Positions 47,692 to 56,274 of a DNA stretch of 64,000 nucleotides are shown here, one piece after another. The notes under the pieces are model-generated. The model saw only the letters and a list, made by a program, of their open reading frames with translations, had not been told where the DNA came from and searched no databases. Source of the DNA: Prauserella aidingensis (GTDB taxonomy: Bacteria; Actinomycetota; Actinomycetes; Mycobacteriales; Pseudonocardiaceae); assembly GCF_024171865.1 (NCBI RefSeq), contig NZ_JAMTCN010000028.1, positions 1-64,000 on the forward strand, written 5' to 3'. The translations under genes were made by a program, and so were the position numbers. The stretch's first letter is position 1, and each line of letters starts with the position of its first letter.

Positions 47692-49599
47692 ATGTCCGGT
47701 GACGCAACAGTGACGACCGAGGCGACGGCCGGCTCGCTGCTGCAGGCCCATACCCCGGCGTCGGGGCGACTGCTCGCTCAGCGCGGCCTGTTCGAGGGGC
47801 CGTCCGCGATCGTCAGCAAGGACCTGTACCTGGACGTGGTCGAGGGTGTCGCGTCGCGTGACCGCGAGACGGTGACCCTCGAGCCGTCGGCCAGGGCCAC
47901 GGGCAACACGTACTTCGGCCGGTTCCCCGCGTCGTACTGGCAGCGCTGGACGACGGTGCGGTCGGTGACCGTCGAGGCCGTCGTGAGCGGTTCCGGAACT
48001 CTGAGGGTGCGCGCCTCGGACGTGGAGGGCGACACCCGCACCGTCGCCGCCGAGTCCATGACCGACGTCGTGCAGCGCACGGTGACGCTCGAGGCGAAGC
48101 TCGACAAGTTCGTCGACGGCGGCGGGCTGTGGCTCGATCTGGAGACCGACGCCATGGAGCGGCTCACGGTCTCGGCGGTGCGCTGGACCGTCGACGCGCC
48201 CGAGACCGTTCGTCCGACCGCGGTCACGATCTGCACGATGAACCGCGCCGACGACTGTTTGTCGAACCTGCGCACTCTCGCCGACTCGCTGCCCGCGCTG
48301 GAGACGCTCGACGCGATCTACGTCGCCGACCAGGGCACGGACACGGTCGACTCGCGGGACGGGTTCGCCGAGGTCGCCGCCGAACTGGGCGACAAGCTCA
48401 GGTACGTCAAGCAGCCCAACCTCGGTGGTGCGGGGGGCTTCACCCGCGGCCTGTACGAGGTGGCGGGACAGGCCGCGGGTGAGCACGCGAACGTGCTGTT
48501 CATGGACGACGACGTGCTGCTCGAGCCGGACATCGTGATCCGGCTGACCGCGTTCTCCAACAAGGCCGCCAACCCGATGATCGTCGGCGGCCAGATGCTG
48601 AACCTGCTGCACCCCAACCAGCTGCACGTCGGTGCCGAGTACGCGCAGCTGAACGCCCTGCAGCCCGGTGTGCCGGTGCCACACAGCCCGGAGACCGCCG
48701 ACCTGCTGGGTGTCGACAAGAAGACCGGCAAGCCGACCCGCCAGGAACGCCGGCTGGACGCGGGCTACAACGGCTGGTGGTCGTGCCTCATCCCGTCCGA
48801 GATCGTGCAGCGGATCGGCTACCCGATGCCGTTCTTCTTCCAGTGGGACGACGCCGAGTACAGCTACCGCGCCCGCGCCGCCGGGTTCCCCACGGTGACG
48901 CTGCCCGGCGCGGGCGTGTGGCACGCCGACTTCCACTGGAAGGACTGGGACGAGTGGCACCGCTACTTCAACCTGCGTAACTCCATCATCACGGCGGCGC
49001 TGCACAGCCCGTTCGACGTGAACCTGCTCTCGCGGGTGCTGATGGCGCAGGTGGTGCGCTACCTGCTGGGCATGCAGTACGGCCTCACGGCGACGCTCAT
49101 CAAGGCCGTCGAGGACTTCCTCGAAGGCCCGGAGATCCTGCACGACGGCGGCGTCGCCGCGATGAAGGAGATCCGGGAGATCCGCGCGCAGTACCCGGAG
49201 ACGAAGCGGCACGACCCGACGAACGTGCCGGGCATCCCGTCGAACGACATCGTCATCAACAACACCGGGCCGCGGCCGAGCATGCAGCGTGCGGTGCTGG
49301 TCAAGCGGATCCTGAACCGTGCGCTCGGCAAGCACCGGTTCAACCTGGGCGCCATCCCGGCCGACGAGGCGCACTGGTGGCACGTCGCGCTGTTCAAGAC
49401 GGCCGTCGTCACCGACGCCTCGCAGGAGGGCGTGCGGGTGCGGTCCTACGACAAGGACCGCATGGTGGACCTCGGCAAGCGGGCCGTTCAGGTGATCAGC
49501 CGCCTCCGTAAGGAGGGGCAGGCCGTGCAGGCGCAGTACAAGCGCGCTATGCCGGAGCTGACCAGCCGCGAGAACTGGAAGCGCCTCTACGAGCTCTGA
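47692..49599 (+). CDS. glfT2: Galactofuranosyltransferase GlfT2
   Basis: A 635-residue processive galactofuranosyltransferase that polymerises the galactan chain with alternating 5- and 6-linkages. It has an N-terminal beta-sandwich domain (about 1-165), then a GT-A fold with ICTMNRADDCLSNLRTL, LGGAGGFTRGLYE, the metal-binding LFMDDDVLLEPD, the catalytic FFFQWDDAEYSYRA and VWHADFHWKDWDEWHRYF. The helical C-terminal domain (about 470-635) completes the tetramer-forming architecture. ATG with GGAGG upstream. Ortholog of Rv3808c, though not adjacent to glf here. Confidence 0.97.
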   Translation: MSGDATVTTEATAGSLLQAHTPASGRLLAQRGLFEGPSAIVSKDLYLDVVEGVASRDRETVTLEPSARATGNTYFGRFPASYWQRWTTVRSVTVEAVVSGSGTLRVRASDVEGDTRTVAAESMTDVVQRTVTLEAKLDKFVDGGGLWLDLETDAMERLTVSAVRWTVDAPETVRPTAVTICTMNRADDCLSNLRTLADSLPALETLDAIYVADQGTDTVDSRDGFAEVAAELGDKLRYVKQPNLGGAGGFTRGLYEVAGQAAGEHANVLFMDDDVLLEPDIVIRLTAFSNKAANPMIVGGQMLNLLHPNQLHVGAEYAQLNALQPGVPVPHSPETADLLGVDKKTGKPTRQERRLDAGYNGWWSCLIPSEIVQRIGYPMPFFFQWDDAEYSYRARAAGFPTVTLPGAGVWHADFHWKDWDEWHRYFNLRNSIITAALHSPFDVNLLSRVLMAQVVRYLLGMQYGLTATLIKAVEDFLEGPEILHDGGVAAMKEIREIRAQYPETKRHDPTNVPGIPSNDIVINNTGPRPSMQRAVLVKRILNRALGKHRFNLGAIPADEAHWWHVALFKTAVVTDASQEGVRVRSYDKDRMVDLGKRAVQVISRLRKEGQAVQAQYKRAMPELTSRENWKRLYEL

Positions 49600-49663
49600 T
49601 CCGCGCACGCGCGGTGTTCGGCCTGCACCGTCCGACCTTCGCGGGGTCACCGCGCGCTCGACG

Positions 49664-49906
49664 TCACCGCATGCCGAACACCTTGCCGGAACGTTGAAGG
49701 TCGTCGACGTACGCGGCGGCCACGTGGGCGAAATTGACGTGCACGGTGCGGTCGTCGGCGTCGCGGATGCTCTGCACCGACCCGTGGTCGAGGTACAGGT
49801 TCACCTGGCTGGTCACCTCGTCCACGGCGTCGGCGTGCAGCGGGAACACCAGTGGTTCGCCGCCGCTGACGAGGTGCAGCACGAGTGCGGGCTTGGTTTC
49901 GGCCAT
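49664..49906 (-). CDS. Small conserved hypothetical protein
   Basis: An 80-residue protein, MAETKPALVLHLVSGGEPL at the start, predicted to be mixed alpha/beta without signal or membrane segment. GAAGGTGGG lies before the ATG, so translation is credible. Function unknown. It lies between glfT2 and the EspG-like gene on the opposite strand. Confidence 0.65.
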   Translation of the reverse strand: MAETKPALVLHLVSGGEPLVFPLHADAVDEVTSQVNLYLDHGSVQSIRDADDRTVHVNFAHVAAAYVDDLQRSGKVFGMR

Positions 49907-50054
49907 ATCCCACCTTCACCACCTCCGGCCGGTCTCGGCAAGGCGGTTCGCCCACAGCGGATCGGCGGGGGTCACTGCTTCCTCAGGAGTGACTCCGCAG
50001 GGCCGGGTGGGCTGCTAACGTGCTCGCCGCAGGTGGAGTAGAACCGGGGGAGAG

Positions 50055-50825
50055 ATGGCGCAATCGTTCTCACTGTCGCTGGTGGCAGTGGACATCCTGC
50101 TCGAGCAGTACAAGCTCGGAAGGTCGCCGTTCCCGTTCGAGATCCCGCACATGGGCACGACGCACACCCAGCGCAACCAGGTGCGCGAGGCCGTGTACCG
50201 CGACCTCGAGGCCCGCGGCCTGGCTCGCAGCGGCAGGCTCGAGCCGGACGCCGAAACGGTCTTCGAGGCGTTCATGCGTGCGCCGCTGAGCGTGGCGCTG
50301 GCCGGGCAGCTCTCCGACGACGAGGAGATCTACGCGCGGGCGGTCTCCGACGGCCAGTTCGCCGTCCTGGTGCGCCAGGACTCCAACATGCTGACGTTCA
50401 CCGAGGTGCGGCCCACGAACTTCGTCGCGGAACTGGTCGACCTGCTGCCGCTGACGAAACCCGCCCCCGGCCAATCGATCACGGTGCCCGTGCCCGCCGC
50501 GCGCACACCACGCTCCGCGGACGGATACGACCCCTTCGGTGGTGTCCAGGCGCCCCGCTCGTCGCAGACCGCGTCACAGGAACGCGCCGTGGCCCGCCTG
50601 TTCGAGAAGAAGATGGACCGCGTCGGGTTCATCACCGCGTTCGTCCCCGGCGACGGCGGCAAGCCGGTCAAACTCGAGCCCGTGATGTGGTTCGACAACG
50701 AGGACGGCAGGCACCTCGGCACGCAACGCGCCGCCGAGGACGGTCAGAAATGGGCCACGTACGCACCCGCCGACAACGCCCGCATCGTCTCCCAGCTCTA
50801 CACCCAACTCGAACCGTATTTGTAG
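50055..50825 (+). CDS. ESX secretion-associated EspG-family protein
   Basis: A 256-residue protein of the EspG chaperone family, which in mycobacteria binds PE/PPE substrates of type VII secretion in the cytoplasm. Family features: FSLSLVAVDILLEQYKLGRSPFPFEIPH at the start, AFMRAPLSVALAG near the middle, the beta-strand stretch ILVRQDSN-like AVLVRQDSNMLTFTEV, and VARLFEKKMDRVGFI near the C-terminus. GGGGGAGAG ribosome site. No PE/PPE gene is present; the EspC/WXG-like cassette at 7-9 kb may be its client. Followed by a strong hairpin. Confidence 0.85.
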   Translation: MAQSFSLSLVAVDILLEQYKLGRSPFPFEIPHMGTTHTQRNQVREAVYRDLEARGLARSGRLEPDAETVFEAFMRAPLSVALAGQLSDDEEIYARAVSDGQFAVLVRQDSNMLTFTEVRPTNFVAELVDLLPLTKPAPGQSITVPVPAARTPRSADGYDPFGGVQAPRSSQTASQERAVARLFEKKMDRVGFITAFVPGDGGKPVKLEPVMWFDNEDGRHLGTQRAAEDGQKWATYAPADNARIVSQLYTQLEPYL

Positions 50826-50826
50826 C

Positions 50827-50866
50827 CGCGTGGCCCGGCGATGCGGTCGCACCGCCGGGCCACGCG
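50827..50866. terminator. Bidirectional hairpin terminator
   Basis: CGCGTGGCCCGGCG pairs perfectly with its complement across a 12-base loop that can itself pair (TGCG-GT-CGCA), giving a long stem. It lies directly after the EspG-like stop and before the convergent gntP end. Confidence 0.85.
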
Positions 50867-50912
50867 CGCGGTCCGGCTACGGGGCGGCGCTCGGTGCTGT
50901 TCGGGAATTGAT

Positions 50913-52346
50913 CTAAGCGAAGATGCTCAGCACCAGCACGAGGCCGAATCCGATGACGCCGATCAGTGTCTCCAGCACCGTCCACGTCTTGAGTGTGGTT
51001 TTGACGTCCATGCCCAGGTAGCGGCCGACCAGCCAGAACCCGGAGTCGTTGACGTGCGAGAGCACGGTGGCGCCACAGGCGAGCGTGATCACCAGCAGGG
51101 CGCGGTACAACGGTGTCACGCCTTCGGTCGCGGCGAGGGTCGGCGCGATGAGGCCGGCTGTGGTGGTCAGCGCGACCGTGGCCGAACCCTGGGCCACGCG
51201 CAGTCCGGTGGAGATCAGGAACGCCGCGAGGATGAGGGGGATGCCGAGGTCCTTGAGCGTTTCTGCCAGCGCCTGGCCGATGCCGCTGACGTAGAGCACC
51301 TCACCGAACATGCCACCCGCGCCGGTGATCAGGATGATCGCGCAGACAGGCGCCAGCGCTCCGTTGACGATGTTCTCCACCGAGGCGCGGGAACGACCGC
51401 GGCCGAGCACCACGAGGCTGACGAGTGCCGTGACGAGCAGCGCGATCGGGGTTGCGCCGAGAACCCGCAGTGCCTGCACCCAGGTCGCGTCGGCGTCGAT
51501 GACGCCTGCGGTGCCGAGGGTGTTCAGGCCGGTGTCGAGGAAGATCAACACCATCGGCAGCAAGAGGATCGCGATGACCGTGCGGAACCTCGGATAGGGC
51601 AGATCCCCGGTTGCCGTGTCTCCACCGGCCGAGTCCCCGCCGGCCGAGTCACCGGTGCCCGAGCTGGTTCCTGACGCACCGGCGAGGGAGAGGGCCGGCA
51701 CGGCCAGGTCCACGCGGCGTCCGATCATCTTGCCGCCGACGTAGCCTGCGAGATACCAGGTGGGCACCGCGATCACCAGGCCGACGAGCAGCACGAGGCC
51801 CATGTCGGCGTCGAGGAACTCGGCTGCCGAGACCGGGCCGGGGTGCGGCGGGACGAACGCGTGCATCACGGCGAACGCGCCGAGCGGCGGCAGCGCGTAG
51901 AGCAGCACCGAACCGCCGAAGCGGGTGGCGACGCTGAAGATGATCGGGACGAACACCACGAACGCGGCGTCGAGGAAGATCGGGAACCCGAAGAACAGGG
52001 CGGCGACGCCGAGAGCCAGCGGGGCTCGTTTCGCGCCGAACCGGTTGACCAGCGAATTGGCCAGGACGTCCGCGCCTCCGGTCACTTCCAGTAGGCGGCC
52101 GATCATCGCGCCGAGGCCGACGAGCAGGCCGACTTCGGCAAGCGTGGTACCGAAACCGCCCATCAACGTGTCGACGAGCTCGTCGAGCGGGATCCGGGTG
52201 GCCACCGCGGTCAGCACGCTGACCAGCACGAGCGCGATGAGCGCGTGCACCCGGAACTTGATGATCAGCAACAGCAGCAGTGCGACGGCGCCGGCCGCGA
52301 TCGCCAGCAGCGGGCCCACTCCGTAGGCCGGTGTTATCTCTTCCAT
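50913..52346 (-). CDS. Gluconate/galactonate permease, GntP family
   Basis: A 477-residue permease with about 12-14 membrane helices that imports sugar acids by proton symport. GntP signatures are seen in LLVGLGAMIGRLLEVTGGA, FFGFPIFLDAAFVVFVPI, GAFAVMHAFVPPHPGPVSAA and SHVNDSGFWLVGRYLGMDVK. A cytoplasmic insert near 222-248 (GDSAGGDSAGGDTATGD) is repetitive. It is last in the minus-strand run aldolase-kinase-permease, 121 bases after the kinase. Context suggests D-galactonate or a related aldonate as the substrate. Confidence 0.93.
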   Translation of the reverse strand: MEEITPAYGVGPLLAIAAGAVALLLLLIIKFRVHALIALVLVSVLTAVATRIPLDELVDTLMGGFGTTLAEVGLLVGLGAMIGRLLEVTGGADVLANSLVNRFGAKRAPLALGVAALFFGFPIFLDAAFVVFVPIIFSVATRFGGSVLLYALPPLGAFAVMHAFVPPHPGPVSAAEFLDADMGLVLLVGLVIAVPTWYLAGYVGGKMIGRRVDLAVPALSLAGASGTSSGTGDSAGGDSAGGDTATGDLPYPRFRTVIAILLLPMVLIFLDTGLNTLGTAGVIDADATWVQALRVLGATPIALLVTALVSLVVLGRGRSRASVENIVNGALAPVCAIILITGAGGMFGEVLYVSGIGQALAETLKDLGIPLILAAFLISTGLRVAQGSATVALTTTAGLIAPTLAATEGVTPLYRALLVITLACGATVLSHVNDSGFWLVGRYLGMDVKTTLKTWTVLETLIGVIGFGLVLVLSIFA

Positions 52347-52467
52347 CGGTTTCCTTTTCTCAACATTGAGTGAATTCGGGTGCCCGGGGTTCGACGAGTG
52401 CGCCGTCGGTGATCACCTGCGGTCGGCCGTGCTGTTCGGACTCGGGCGCGCAGGTCGGCGCGGTCTG

Positions 52468-53406
52468 TCAGCGGGTGACGTCGCTGGTGTCTGCGGCGAG
52501 CTCACCGCGGTCGGGGAGGCCTTCCCAGTCGCCTGCGACCGCGACGGTCAGTGCTCCGGCGGCGGCCGCGTCGTCCAGTCGCTGCCGTATCCGGTCGCCG
52601 CGGAGCCGGGCGGCCAGGTATGCGGCCGCGAAGGAATCGCCCGCGCCCACCGGGTCGACGACGGTGGTGGGCCGCGGCGCAACCGTGACGATCTCCCCAT
52701 CGATCAGGGCCACCGCGCCGTCCCCTCCGCGTTTGATCACGACCTCGCGCGGTCCGAGCTCGGCCAGCGCGCCGGCGAGCTGCGCCGGGTCGGAGCCGTC
52801 GACGAGCAGTCGCGCCTCGTCCTCGGTGGCGAACACGACGGTGGCTGCCGATGTCAGGGGGCGCAGCGTCGCGGTGGCCTCGTCGGGAGTCCACAGCGCG
52901 CGGCGGTAGTTGAGGTCCAAGGAGATCGGAACGTCGGCGTCGCGGGCCGTCTCGGCCGCGGCGAACGCGGCGTCGCGGGCGGACTCGCTCAGTGCGGGCG
53001 TGATGCCGGTCAGGTGGAGTGCGCCTGCCCGGCGGACCGCGGTCTCGTCGACGTCGGCGGGCCGCAGCCGGGACCCTGCGGAGCTGGTGCGGTAGTAGGA
53101 GACGCGAGTCCGCGTTCCGGTCCGCCGCTCCTTGACCATGAGCGCGGTCGGCGCGTGGTCGTCGGTCAGCACGTGCTCGGCGGGCAGCTGCTGACCGGCG
53201 AGGGTCATGCGGATGAGCCTGCCGAACTCGTCGTCGCCGACGCGCCCGATCCACGTGGCCCGGCTTCCGAGGCGGGTCACGCCGATCGCGACGGTCGCTT
53301 CGGCGCCGGCGACTCCGAGGGTCAGGTTCGGCGCATGCCGCAGCGGTCCGACGATCGGCGACGTCAGCATGGCCATCGCCTCGCCGAGGGTGACCAGCCC
53401 GCTCAT
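52468..53406 (-). CDS. PfkB-family sugar kinase (2-keto-3-deoxygluconate/galactonate kinase)
   Basis: A 312-residue ribokinase-type kinase. It starts LVTLGEAMAMLTSPIVGPLR, with GGxxxN-like substrate loop AGAEATVAIGVTRLG and SLDLNYRRALW (KDG kinase type), and ends with the PfkB anion-hole signature VVDPVGAGDSFAAAYLAARL. It should phosphorylate the 2-keto-3-deoxy-aldonate made by the DgoD-like enzyme. The ATG overlaps the aldolase stop by 4 bases. It is a PfkB kinase, not the DgoK family used by enteric bacteria. Confidence 0.9.
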   Translation of the reverse strand: MSGLVTLGEAMAMLTSPIVGPLRHAPNLTLGVAGAEATVAIGVTRLGSRATWIGRVGDDEFGRLIRMTLAGQQLPAEHVLTDDHAPTALMVKERRTGTRTRVSYYRTSSAGSRLRPADVDETAVRRAGALHLTGITPALSESARDAAFAAAETARDADVPISLDLNYRRALWTPDEATATLRPLTSAATVVFATEDEARLLVDGSDPAQLAGALAELGPREVVIKRGGDGAVALIDGEIVTVAPRPTTVVDPVGAGDSFAAAYLAARLRGDRIRQRLDDAAAAGALTVAVAGDWEGLPDRGELAADTSDVTR

Positions 53407-54104
53407 GCGGCGGCCCCGGTTTCGGCCAGGAAGGCGTGGGCGCGCCTGCGCAGTTCGCCCAGGTCGCCACCGTCGAGGGCATCGCCCAGCAGTGGACCGC
53501 CGATGCCGAGTCCGCACGCCCCGGCGTCGAGGTACGGGCGCACGAGATCCAGCGTCACGCCGCCGGTGGGCAGCAGCTCGATGTCGTCGAGTGGGGCGCG
53601 GAGTTCGCGGATGTAGCCGGGCCCGGTCAGGCTCGCGGGGAAGATCTTGACGGCCGTCGCGCCGAGTTTCGCGGCGGTGGTGACCTCGGTGGCGGTGAAC
53701 GCGCCGGGAAAGTAGCCGAGTCCGTACGTGCGGACACGGGCCGCCACGTCGGCGTCGGTGTCGGGTGCGACGACGAACTCCGCGCCTGCCTCGGCGGCAC
53801 GATCCACGTGCTCCGGCGTGCGCACCGTGCCCACGCCCACCTCGGCGGACGTGCCGTGCCGCTCCACGGCGCCACGGACGGCGGCGAGTGCGCCGGGCGT
53901 GTTCATCGTGATCTCCAGACAGCGCACGCCGGCGTCGACGAGCGTGTCCACGACCGCGTCGACGTGCTCACCGGAGCGTCCGCGCAGGATCGCGACGATC
54001 CGAGTGCTCCGCAGGGCGTCGCCGAGCAGCGCTCCGCTTTCGGGAGTGCTGCCGGCGGCGCTGCTGTCAGAGGCCCCGCCCTGCGGGGGCTTCGTCGAGC
54101 TCAT
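53403..54104 (-). CDS. 2-keto-3-deoxy-6-phospho-aldonate (KDPG/KDPGal) aldolase
   Basis: A 233-residue class I aldolase of the Eda/DgoA family, cleaving the phosphorylated keto-deoxy acid to pyruvate and glyceraldehyde 3-phosphate. Key segments are IVAILRGRSGEHVDA, GVRCLEITMNTPGAL (catalytic Glu), VGVGTVRTPEHVDRA, and the Schiff-base lysine in LGATAVKIFPAS; LLPTGGVTLD is the phosphate loop. A 25-residue disordered N-terminus precedes the barrel. First gene of the operon, its start facing the IclR operators. Confidence 0.93.
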   Translation of the reverse strand: MSSTKPPQGGASDSSAAGSTPESGALLGDALRSTRIVAILRGRSGEHVDAVVDTLVDAGVRCLEITMNTPGALAAVRGAVERHGTSAEVGVGTVRTPEHVDRAAEAGAEFVVAPDTDADVAARVRTYGLGYFPGAFTATEVTTAAKLGATAVKIFPASLTGPGYIRELRAPLDDIELLPTGGVTLDLVRPYLDAGACGLGIGGPLLGDALDGGDLGELRRRAHAFLAETGAAA

Positions 54105-54130
54105 CGCCGTACCTCTGGTGAGTCCGCGAA

Positions 54131-54165
54131 TTGCAATATATGCAAATGCCTTGTAAATTCTGCAT
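54131..54165. promoter_or_regulatory. Two tandem dyads, likely IclR-type operators
   Basis: TTGCA-ATATA-TGCAA (54131-54145) is a perfect 15-base dyad. A second imperfect copy, TTGTA-AATTC-TGCAT, starts exactly 20 bases later (54151-54165). They lie in the 99-base AT-rich spacer between the divergent aldolase operon and the IclR gene. Spacing of two helical turns suits cooperative binding of an IclR dimer of dimers. Assignment is inference from symmetry and position. Confidence 0.65.
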
Positions 54166-54203
54166 CAGTCTGTACGCTGCGCGGTCGAAGGTCAAGGAGT
54201 GAG

Positions 54204-54944
54204 ATGTCGACAACGGTTGCCAAGGCAGTACTCGTGCTGCACCAGCTGGCCGACGGTCCGCGGTCGCTGTCCGCGCTCGCCGATGCCGTGGGCGTGCACT
54301 CCTCCACGGCGTTGCGCATGATCCAGCCGCTGCTCACCGACGGGCTGATCGCACGCGGCGGTGACGGGAAGTATCGCCTCGGCCTGCGGCTGGCCGAGCT
54401 CGGCCAGCAGGCGCTCGACAACGTGGATCTGCACGGCGCGGCGCACGGCCACCTGCTGGAACTGGCCGAGGACGTCGGCGCGACGGTGCACCTGGCGCAG
54501 CTCATCGACGACGCGATCGTCTACGTCGACAAGATCGAACACCCGGCGACGATGCGGATGTGGTCGCGCGTCGGGCGTGCCGTGCCACTGCACACGTCGT
54601 CGGTGAGCAAGGCGATCCTCGCCGGCCTCGAGCCCGAGCTACGGGACCGGCTGATCGCCCGGTGCGGGTTCGAACAGCACACCGACGAGACCATCACGAC
54701 CCGCGAGGAGCTGCTCGCCGAGCTGCGCGCGACCGCCGACCGCGGCTACGCCACCGATCTGGGCGAGTTCGAACCACTCGTGCACTGCATCGGTATCCCC
54801 GTGCCCCGGTCGTCCGGCGTCGATGCGGCCGTCTCGATCACCACGATCCAGGCGTCCCCCGACGTCGACGCGCTCCGTGGGCTGGTTCCCCGGCTCGGCG
54901 CCGCGGCGACGGCCATCGCCGCGGACCTCGGCCACCGCGGCTGA
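54204..54944 (+). CDS. IclR-family transcriptional regulator
   Basis: A 246-residue IclR regulator. The N-terminal winged helix (about 1-65) includes SLSALADAVGVHSSTALRMIQPLLTDG, and the C-terminal effector domain (about 75-246) includes VGRAVPLHTSSVSKAILAGL, GYATDLGEFEPLVHCIGIPV and AAVSITTIQ. AAGGAG precedes the ATG. It lies between the divergent catabolic operon and dgoD, so it likely senses galactonate or a keto-deoxy intermediate. An 18-base duplication repeats its last codons and stop just downstream. Confidence 0.92.
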   Translation: MSTTVAKAVLVLHQLADGPRSLSALADAVGVHSSTALRMIQPLLTDGLIARGGDGKYRLGLRLAELGQQALDNVDLHGAAHGHLLELAEDVGATVHLAQLIDDAIVYVDKIEHPATMRMWSRVGRAVPLHTSSVSKAILAGLEPELRDRLIARCGFEQHTDETITTREELLAELRATADRGYATDLGEFEPLVHCIGIPVPRSSGVDAAVSITTIQASPDVDALRGLVPRLGAAATAIAADLGHRG

Positions 54945-54962
54945 CATGGCCACCGCGGCTGA
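54930..54962. repeat. 18-bp duplication over the IclR gene stop
   Basis: GGCCACCGCGGCTGA occurs at 54930-54944, ending in the real stop, and again at 54948-54962. It looks like a recent tandem duplication that leaves the protein unchanged. Confidence 0.8.
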
Positions 54963-55003
54963 TCCGGCCGCTCTTACCCACCACCGAACAGGAGAAGTCG
55001 CCC

Positions 55004-56149
55004 GTGAAGATCACCAGCATCACGACGTACCTGATCGAGCCTCGCTGGCTGTTCCTGCGAGTGGAGACCGATGACGGCATCGTCGGCTGGGGAGAACCGG
55101 TCGTCGAGGGCCGCGCGCACACCGTCGCGGCGGCGGTCGACGAGATGTCGGACTACCTGATCGGCGCCGACCCCACACGCATCGAGGATCACTGGCAGGT
55201 GCTGACGAAGGGCGGCTTCTACCGCGGTGGCCCGATCCTGTCCAGCGCGGTAGCGGGCATCGACCAGGCGTTGTGGGACATCCGCGGCAAGTCGCTCGAC
55301 GTGCCGGTGCACGAGCTGCTGGGCGGGGCCGTGCGCGACACGATGCGGATCTACTGCTGGATCGGCGGCGACGAGCCCACCGAGGTCGGTGAGGAAGCCG
55401 CCAGGCAGGTCGAGGCCGGTCTGACCGCCGTGAAGATGAACGCCACCGGGCGGATGCGGCCGTTGGAGACGACCGCGCAGATCCAGGCAGCCGTCGACCG
55501 GGTTGCGGCGGTGCGCGAGGTCATGGGGCCGGACCGGGACGTCGCCGTCGACTTCCACGGCCGGATCTCGCCCGCCGTGGCGCGGGTACTGTGCCGGGAA
55601 CTGGAACCGTTGCAGCCGATGTTCGTCGAGGAACCGGTGGTGCCGGAGCTGTCGGCGGACATCGGAAAGATCTGCGCGTCGACGACCATTCCCATCGCCA
55701 CGGGGGAGCGGCTGTTCTCGCGGTGGGACTTCCGTGACGTTCTGCCGCAGGGCGTCGCCGTGGTTCAGCCGGACCTGTCGCACGCGGGCGGCATCTCCGA
55801 ATGCCGGCGGATCGCGGCGTTCGCCGAGGCATACGGCGTCGCGCTCGCACCGCATTGCCCGCTCGGCCCGGTGGCACTCGCGGCCAGCCTGCAAGTCGAC
55901 TTCGCGAGCCCGAACGCGCTCATCCAGGAGACGAGCCTGGGTATTCACTACAACCAGGGTTCGGACCTGTTGGACTACCTGGCCGATCCGGCGGTGTTCG
56001 CGTTCGCCGACGGCTACGTCCAGCGGCCGACCGCGCCGGGCCTGGGCGTCGAGATCGACGAGGCCGCCGTGGCGAAGGCCGCGGAGACCGGGCATCGGTG
56101 GCGCTCCCCGATCTGGCGCCACGAGGACGGCGGCTTCGCCGAGTGGTGA
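55004..56149 (+). CDS. dgoD: D-galactonate dehydratase
   Basis: A 381-residue enolase-superfamily dehydratase converting D-galactonate to 2-keto-3-deoxygalactonate. It follows E. coli DgoD almost end to end: VKITSITTYLIEPRWLFLRV at the start, GWGEPVVEGRAHTV, FYRGGPILSSAVAGIDQALWDI, VDFHGRISPAVARV, FVEEPVVPE, LAPHCPLGPVALAA, SLGIHYNQG, and WRHEDGGFAEW at the C-terminus. Metal ligands fall at the D of VDFHGR, the E of FVEEP and the E of ATGER. The GTG start follows AGGAG. Confidence 0.95.
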   Translation: MKITSITTYLIEPRWLFLRVETDDGIVGWGEPVVEGRAHTVAAAVDEMSDYLIGADPTRIEDHWQVLTKGGFYRGGPILSSAVAGIDQALWDIRGKSLDVPVHELLGGAVRDTMRIYCWIGGDEPTEVGEEAARQVEAGLTAVKMNATGRMRPLETTAQIQAAVDRVAAVREVMGPDRDVAVDFHGRISPAVARVLCRELEPLQPMFVEEPVVPELSADIGKICASTTIPIATGERLFSRWDFRDVLPQGVAVVQPDLSHAGGISECRRIAAFAEAYGVALAPHCPLGPVALAASLQVDFASPNALIQETSLGIHYNQGSDLLDYLADPAVFAFADGYVQRPTAPGLGVEIDEAAVAKAAETGHRWRSPIWRHEDGGFAEW

Positions 56150-56245
56150 CGGACGGCGCCGGCCCGCGCGAGGGGAAGATCGGGGGCGCCCGCCCGCCGG
56201 CCCGACCACCACCCCTCAACGGCACGCTGGCGCGTGGCTGTGTTC

Positions 56246-56274
56246 AACGCCACCAAAGTTCCCTTGGGGGCGTT
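56246..56274. terminator. Hairpin terminator between dgoD and glfT1
   Basis: AACGCC-A-CCAA pairs with TTGG-G-GGCGTT around a 7-base loop, with one mismatch, ending at the glfT1 stop codon. It sits between the convergent dgoD and glfT1 genes. 56150-56245 holds nothing else recognised. Confidence 0.6.
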
